This document shows positions 6,433-9,342 of a DNA stretch of 9,342 nt, piece by piece; position 1 is the first letter of the stretch, and the number at the start of each line of letters is the position of its first letter. Location: the NCBI GenBank assembly GCA_934655935.1, contig CAKUHJ010000075.1, forward strand, positions 1-9,342, read 5' to 3'. The translations under genes and the position numbers were made by a program. The notes under the pieces were generated by a model, which was given only the letters and a program-made list of their open reading frames with translations, was not told the DNA's origin and did no database searches. The stretch is from an uncultured Oscillospiraceae bacterium (GTDB taxonomy: Bacteria; Bacillota; Clostridia; Oscillospirales; Oscillospiraceae).

Positions 6433-6978
6433 TTAAAGCTTCCAGGTGCGATAGGCCTCGCCGGTTTCCACGTCCAGCCATGTGAACGACCCGTCCTCAT
6501 AGAGCATGCAGCTGTGGCGGGAATTTTCCTTCGGGATGGAGACTGAGCCGGGGTTCAGATACTGCCAGCCGCCGCAGTCCTCGCAGGCCGGAACGTGCGT
6601 GTGTCCGTGCAGGAGCACGTCCCCCGGCTGGAAGGGAAGGGGATTGCGGGTGTTGATTACGTGCCCGTGCGTCAGATACACATTGCGCCCTTCCAGGAAC
6701 AGCACGGCGTAATCCGCCAGCACCGGGAACGAGAGCACCATCTGGTCGACCTCCGCCTCGCAGTTTCCCCGCACGCACAGAAGCTTTGCCGCGAGCGGAT
6801 TCAGAAGCTCAATGACGCGCTTGGGGGCATAGTCCCGCGGCAGATCGTTCCGCGGGCCGTGATAGAGAATGTCGCCGAGGAAAATAAGCTTGTCCGCCTG
6901 AAGCGCGGAAAAGCGCGCAAGCATTTTTTCGCAGTAGTAGGCCGAGCCGTGAAGGTCGGATGCAATCATCAGTTTCAT
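6433..6978 (-). CDS. yfcE: YfcE-type metallophosphoesterase (phosphodiesterase)
   Basis: A 181-aa cytoplasmic two-metal phosphoesterase; E. coli YfcE is about the same length and cleaves artificial phosphodiester substrates, its physiological substrate being unclear. All family metal and catalytic motifs are present: ASDLHG (D8, H10), LGDILYHGPRN (D36 and H40), VRGNCEAEVDQM (N72), LTHGH (H104) and LLHGHTHVP (H126, H128), then YLNPGSVSIPK. The GNCEAEVDQM and NPGSVSIPK stretches are specific to the YfcE group rather than generic MJ0936-like proteins. The ATG at 6978 is chosen because MKLMIASDLHG starts right at the fold and AAAGGA lies 8 nt upstream; the longer open frame reads through the upstream gene. 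The first four bases overlap the stop of the small gene before it (ATGA), so translation is probably coupled. No T-run terminator follows; the transcript runs into the hairpin repeat cluster. Confidence 0.94.
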   Translation of the reverse strand: MKLMIASDLHGSAYYCEKMLARFSALQADKLIFLGDILYHGPRNDLPRDYAPKRVIELLNPLAAKLLCVRGNCEAEVDQMVLSFPVLADYAVLFLEGRNVYLTHGHVINTRNPLPFQPGDVLLHGHTHVPACEDCGGWQYLNPGSVSIPKENSRHSCMLYEDGSFTWLDVETGEAYRTWKL

Positions 6979-7166
6979 ATGGCGTGTCCTTTCTGTTCTG
7001 TGGATGGTCCCAGCGCGAGAATCTGCTTCCCGATTTCGCATTCCGCGCGGTAGGGGCAGCTGTCATACTGGCAGTCGCTCTCCGGCGGGGAGCCGGGCTC
7101 CTGCTCGACCAGCGCCATGCGCGGCGCGTCGAGCACGCGGCAGTAGCCGCTGAAAATCTGTTCCAT
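6975..7166 (-). CDS. Small four-cysteine protein of unknown function, translationally coupled to yfcE
   Basis: A 63-aa soluble protein, not recognised as a named family. The start at 7166 (ATG) is supported by AGGAGA 8 nt upstream; the same frame is open further up to 7259 but that part has no ribosome site and covers the promoter region. Visible features are a short N-terminal segment MEQIFSGYCRVLDAPRMALV, an acidic/Pro linker, and a cysteine motif DCQYDSCPYRAECEIGKQI in the second half. Cysteines are at 9, 32, 37 and 43 (C-x4-C-x5-C in the core). This spacing could ligate zinc or an Fe-S cluster, or form a simple metal-site knuckle, but no ligand can be assigned from sequence. There is no signal peptide or membrane segment. 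The stop codon overlaps the yfcE start by 4 bp, so the two proteins are almost certainly made together. An annotation program could miss the gene because of its size. Confidence 0.82.
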   Translation of the reverse strand: MEQIFSGYCRVLDAPRMALVEQEPGSPPESDCQYDSCPYRAECEIGKQILALGPSTEQKGHAI

Positions 7167-7224
7167 GGTAAATTTCTCCTGCTGCCGGCACAGTTTTCCC
7201 TCTCTTTGCTGTGCTCGGAACCCA

Positions 7225-7252
7225 TTGTGTACTTGTGCAAAAAAGCTATAAT
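7225..7252 (+). promoter_or_regulatory. Promoter of the URO-D family gene
   Basis: A perfect TATAAT -10 box (7247-7252) is preceded by TTGTGT (7225-7230) with a 16-bp spacer. This predicts a transcript start near 7259 and a leader of about 46 nt. The flanking ACTTGT (7231-7236) and ACAAGT (7256-7261) form a 6-bp inverted pair around the -10, which could be part of an operator. Confidence 0.65.
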
Positions 7253-7276
7253 AAAACAAGTTTTACGCGAAATATT

Positions 7277-7289
7277 CGTCATAATGACG
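7277..7289. promoter_or_regulatory. Odd palindrome in the URO-D leader, candidate operator
   Basis: CGTCAT-A-ATGACG is a 13-bp dyad with one central base. It lies between the predicted transcript start and the ribosome site (GGAGGGAG at 7294-7301). The position suits a repressor site. It contains an ATG at 7284 in frame with the gene, but the GGAGG spacing favours the ATG at 7305. Confidence 0.45.
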
Positions 7290-7304
7290 CATCGGAGGGA
7301 GAAT

Positions 7305-8510
7305 ATGACTGTCAAAGAACGGATTCTTGCCACCCTGCGGGGCGAGGCGACGGATGTGCTGCCGTTTGTGCCAAGAATGGACATCTGGTATAATGCAAAT
7401 TCCAGAGCCGGAACCCTGCCGGAGCCCTACCGGAACGCCACTCTGCGCGACATTCTGGACGACCTTGGCTGGGGCTACCACTCCATCGTTCCCAACTTCG
7501 CGGATTTCCGGACGCCGGAGGGCGATCTGGACGTCGGCCTGGGGCTCTACGACCTGAGGAAAACGCCGTATCGGATTGTCCTGCACAATGTGCGCCGGAC
7601 CTATACCAGAGAGCCGGATACCGGGCGGCTGCATGTGCGCTATGAAACGCCCAAGGGCGATATCACGACCACCGTGGTCTACGATGAGAACATGCGCCGG
7701 GGCGGCATCACGCTGTATGTCATTCTGGAGCACGCCATCAAGTCCATGGACGATTATCCCGCCGTTTCCTATATCCTCAACAACGCCGAGGTCATCCCGG
7801 ATTATGAGGCATATACGCAGTATCAGCGGGAATTTGTCGGCGACCGGGGCGTCGCCGTGGCGCTGAGCGCCATGTTTGCCTCGCCCGGCCACTATCTGGT
7901 CAAGGAGCTGATGGCGGTAGATACCTTCTACTACGAGATGATCGACAATCCGGATGAGATGGACGAGTTTGTCGAGAGCATCCGCCCGTTCTGGCAGAAG
8001 CTCTTTGACGCGGCGCTCCACAGCCCGGCGGAGGTGGTGCTCACGGGCGCAAACTACGACTCTGCGGTGACGGCGCCCTCCATGTTCCGGCATTATATCA
8101 CGGACGAGCTCCGCGCCCAGTCCGAGCTTCTTCATAAGGCGGGGAAGTTCCTGGCCACCCATACGGACGGAGAGAACATCGGCATTCTGGAGGAATACCC
8201 CAAGGCCCGGATCGACATTGCCGATTCCATCTGTCCCGCGCCGATGACAAAAATTCCTCTGGCAAAGACGCGCGAGGTTTTCCAGGGCTCCGGCATCACC
8301 ATCTGGGGCGGCATACCGTCGACCAGCGTGCTGGAGAGCATCATGCCCGACCAGGCGTTCTACGCCTACATGGACGAATGCTTTGACGCCATCGGCCGTG
8401 GCGACCATATGATCGTCTCCATTGCCGATACCGTCCCGCCCGCGGCAAGCTTCGAGCGGCTGAAGCACATCAGCAGGCTCTGCCAGGAGTTCGGCCCCGT
8501 GAGGCCGTGA
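7305..8510 (+). CDS. Uroporphyrinogen decarboxylase (URO-D) superfamily protein
   Basis: A 401-aa cytoplasmic TIM-barrel protein of the URO-D superfamily, which includes HemE and the corrinoid methyltransferases MtaA and CmuA. It starts with MTVKERILATLRGEATDVLPFVPRM, the usual family opening. Further family landmarks are the barrel strand VVLTGANYDS (residues 245-253), ATHTDGENIGIL (284-295, like the HxDG(N) strand of this superfamily), DIADSICPAP (304-313) and IWGGIPS (333-339). It is longer than HemE (about 340-355 aa) and lacks the RQAGR signature near the N-terminus, so true heme synthesis is unlikely. The H286/D288 and C310 pattern is only partly like the His-x-Cys...Cys zinc site of MtaA/CmuA. 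A methyl-transfer role or an unknown substrate are both possible. The start at 7305 is set by GGAGG with 6 nt spacing. No corrinoid protein or partner methyltransferase is in the window. It is convergent with a PucR-type regulator, with 3 bp between the stops. Confidence 0.88.
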   Translation: MTVKERILATLRGEATDVLPFVPRMDIWYNANSRAGTLPEPYRNATLRDILDDLGWGYHSIVPNFADFRTPEGDLDVGLGLYDLRKTPYRIVLHNVRRTYTREPDTGRLHVRYETPKGDITTTVVYDENMRRGGITLYVILEHAIKSMDDYPAVSYILNNAEVIPDYEAYTQYQREFVGDRGVAVALSAMFASPGHYLVKELMAVDTFYYEMIDNPDEMDEFVESIRPFWQKLFDAALHSPAEVVLTGANYDSAVTAPSMFRHYITDELRAQSELLHKAGKFLATHTDGENIGILEEYPKARIDIADSICPAPMTKIPLAKTREVFQGSGITIWGGIPSTSVLESIMPDQAFYAYMDECFDAIGRGDHMIVSIADTVPPAASFERLKHISRLCQEFGPVRP

Positions 8511-8513
8511 GGC

Positions 8514-9342
8514 TCAGAGCTTATTGAGATACTGCAGCAGGCCCATCAGGTATACGCAGTCGCGAAGGCTCGTCATGCTGTGAAGATTTAACAGCTGCTT
8601 GATTTTACGAATGCGCAGAGACAGTGTATTCTTATGGATGTAGAGGCTCCGCGCTGCCTGCTCCAGCCGCATATCGGAGAGCACCAGCGCCGAGATGGTA
8701 TCGCGCAGCATGGGAAGCTGAATATTGTCGCGCAGCGTCTGGCAGGTCTGCTCAAAGAGAATGTCCTGCGTTCTGAGGTCTGAGGCCTCGCTCAGGACGA
8801 AGAACAGAAAATCCCGCACGAGCACCACCGGCTCCGCGGAGGCCGGCATGGCCTTCAGAAGCCGCTGCATGAGATCGAAGCAGTCCGCGCAGCAGGACAG
8901 CTCCGGGACGCCGGGCCCGATCAGATACTGCGCGCAGGGCTGCTCGGCAAGGCCGTCCGGCAGCAGCTGCAGCGTCTGCCGCTCCAGCTGGCGGAGCTCT
9001 TCGGACAGGCGGTCGGCGTCATGCTCGTCCGTATAGGGGAAGATCAGCAGCGCCTGCTGCGCCGCGCCGTAGAGCAGAAGCACGGAAGGATGCTCCTGCG
9101 TGTAAAGAAGCAGTGCGTGCAGAAGCTCTGCGTAGCACACGCCGTCGTCGTTCATCGGGCGCACCAGCACACAGCGCCGCGGACGGGCCGCGTCCACCTT
9201 CTGCGCACGCGCCTCCCGGAGAATTCTGGACGGGACGGCCGGCCGCTCAAACAGCAGCGCCTGCGTCAGCGCGTCGAAGCGGTAATTCTGCGGCGCGCGG
9301 CGCGGCAGAACGTTCTGATGGCGGATGTCCGCCTCCAGCGCG
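8514..9342 (-). CDS. PucR/CdaR-type helix-turn-helix transcriptional regulator (N-terminus outside window)
   Basis: The frame is open from the right edge to the stop at 8514-8516, giving 275 visible residues; the N-terminus is cut off. A GTG at 9195-9197 could be taken for a start, but the 48 codons before it continue a sensible protein (ALLFERPAVPSRILREARAQ), and no ribosome site precedes the GTG, so it is an internal valine. The last 65 residues are the family's C-terminal HTH_30 domain: LPMLRDTISALVLSDMRL, then ARSLYIHKNTLSLRIRKIKQ, where LYIHKNTL is the recognition helix region, and a final Leu-rich helix. The middle (about residues 50-200) has the alternating strand/helix look of the CdaR GGDEF-like region (RRCVLVRP, SVLLLYGAAQQALLIFPY, DFLFFVLSEASD) but is diverged. 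Known relatives respond to purines, sugar diacids or amino acids. The tail-to-tail neighbour is the URO-D gene, which it might control; this is inference only. Confidence 0.88.
   Translation of the reverse strand, partial: ALEADIRHQNVLPRRAPQNYRFDALTQALLFERPAVPSRILREARAQKVDAARPRRCVLVRPMNDDGVCYAELLHALLLYTQEHPSVLLLYGAAQQALLIFPYTDEHDADRLSEELRQLERQTLQLLPDGLAEQPCAQYLIGPGVPELSCCADCFDLMQRLLKAMPASAEPVVLVRDFLFFVLSEASDLRTQDILFEQTCQTLRDNIQLPMLRDTISALVLSDMRLEQAARSLYIHKNTLSLRIRKIKQLLNLHSMTSLRDCVYLMGLLQYLNKL

Noticed and set aside
5706..6436. Short open frames across the hairpin repeat cluster
   Set aside because: They translate palindromic repeats, lack ribosome sites and have no recognisable protein features.
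7263..8468. 401-aa minus-strand frame opposite the URO-D gene
   Set aside because: It is the antisense shadow of a well-supported gene; it lacks a start signal and family motifs.
9195..9197. GTG as start codon of the PucR-type regulator
   Set aside because: The frame stays open with sensible protein sequence to the window edge and there is no ribosome site before the GTG.

Overview
The window looks like chromosomal DNA from a GC-rich gut-type Firmicute, most likely Oscillospiraceae or related Clostridia. This rests on the clostridial style of the threonyl-tRNA synthetase, a Gram-positive surface protein ending in three SLH domains with CTRAQ motifs, strong GGAGG-type ribosome sites, and a cluster of GC-rich intergenic hairpin repeats ending in CTCCCCTTGG/CCAAGGGGAG. 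No integrase, transposase, plasmid gene, CRISPR array, rRNA or tRNA was recognised.

Layout, left to right. (1) 1-495 (+): the 3' end of thrS, closed by a strong intrinsic terminator at 515-553. (2) 571-609: a second perfect hairpin between convergent genes. (3) 616-4893 (-): a very large exported surface protein of 1425 aa, with a signal peptide, two tandem 'HxH/Cys + beta-helix' modules, a run of MBG/Ig-like beta-sandwich domains and three SLH cell-wall anchors. (4) 4894-5095: a divergent regulatory region unusually dense in palindromes. (5) 5096-5875 (+): a MerR-family regulator with a GyrI/BmrR-like effector domain, followed by a terminator at 5907-5942. (6) 5943-6432: no gene; it holds a mosaic of intergenic hairpin repeats, including two inverted copies of a 30-nt unit whose stem shows compensatory changes. 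(7) 7166-6433 (-): a two-gene operon of a 63-aa four-cysteine protein of unknown function overlapping by 4 bp a YfcE-type metallophosphoesterase. (8) 7305-8510 (+): a uroporphyrinogen-decarboxylase-superfamily protein with its own promoter and a candidate operator. (9) 8514-9342 (-): a PucR/CdaR-type transcriptional regulator running off the right edge, convergent with the URO-D gene and separated from it by only 3 bp.

The genes are a mix of housekeeping (thrS, yfcE), cell surface and small-molecule-responsive regulators, and no single pathway links them. The supportable functional links are the coupled small protein/YfcE pair, the probable autoregulation of the MerR gene, and a possible but unproven link between the PucR-type regulator and the adjacent URO-D gene. 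I see no clear defence or mobile system. The least explained items are the cysteine protein coupled to yfcE, the palindrome-dense region upstream of the surface gene, and the structured repeat cluster.
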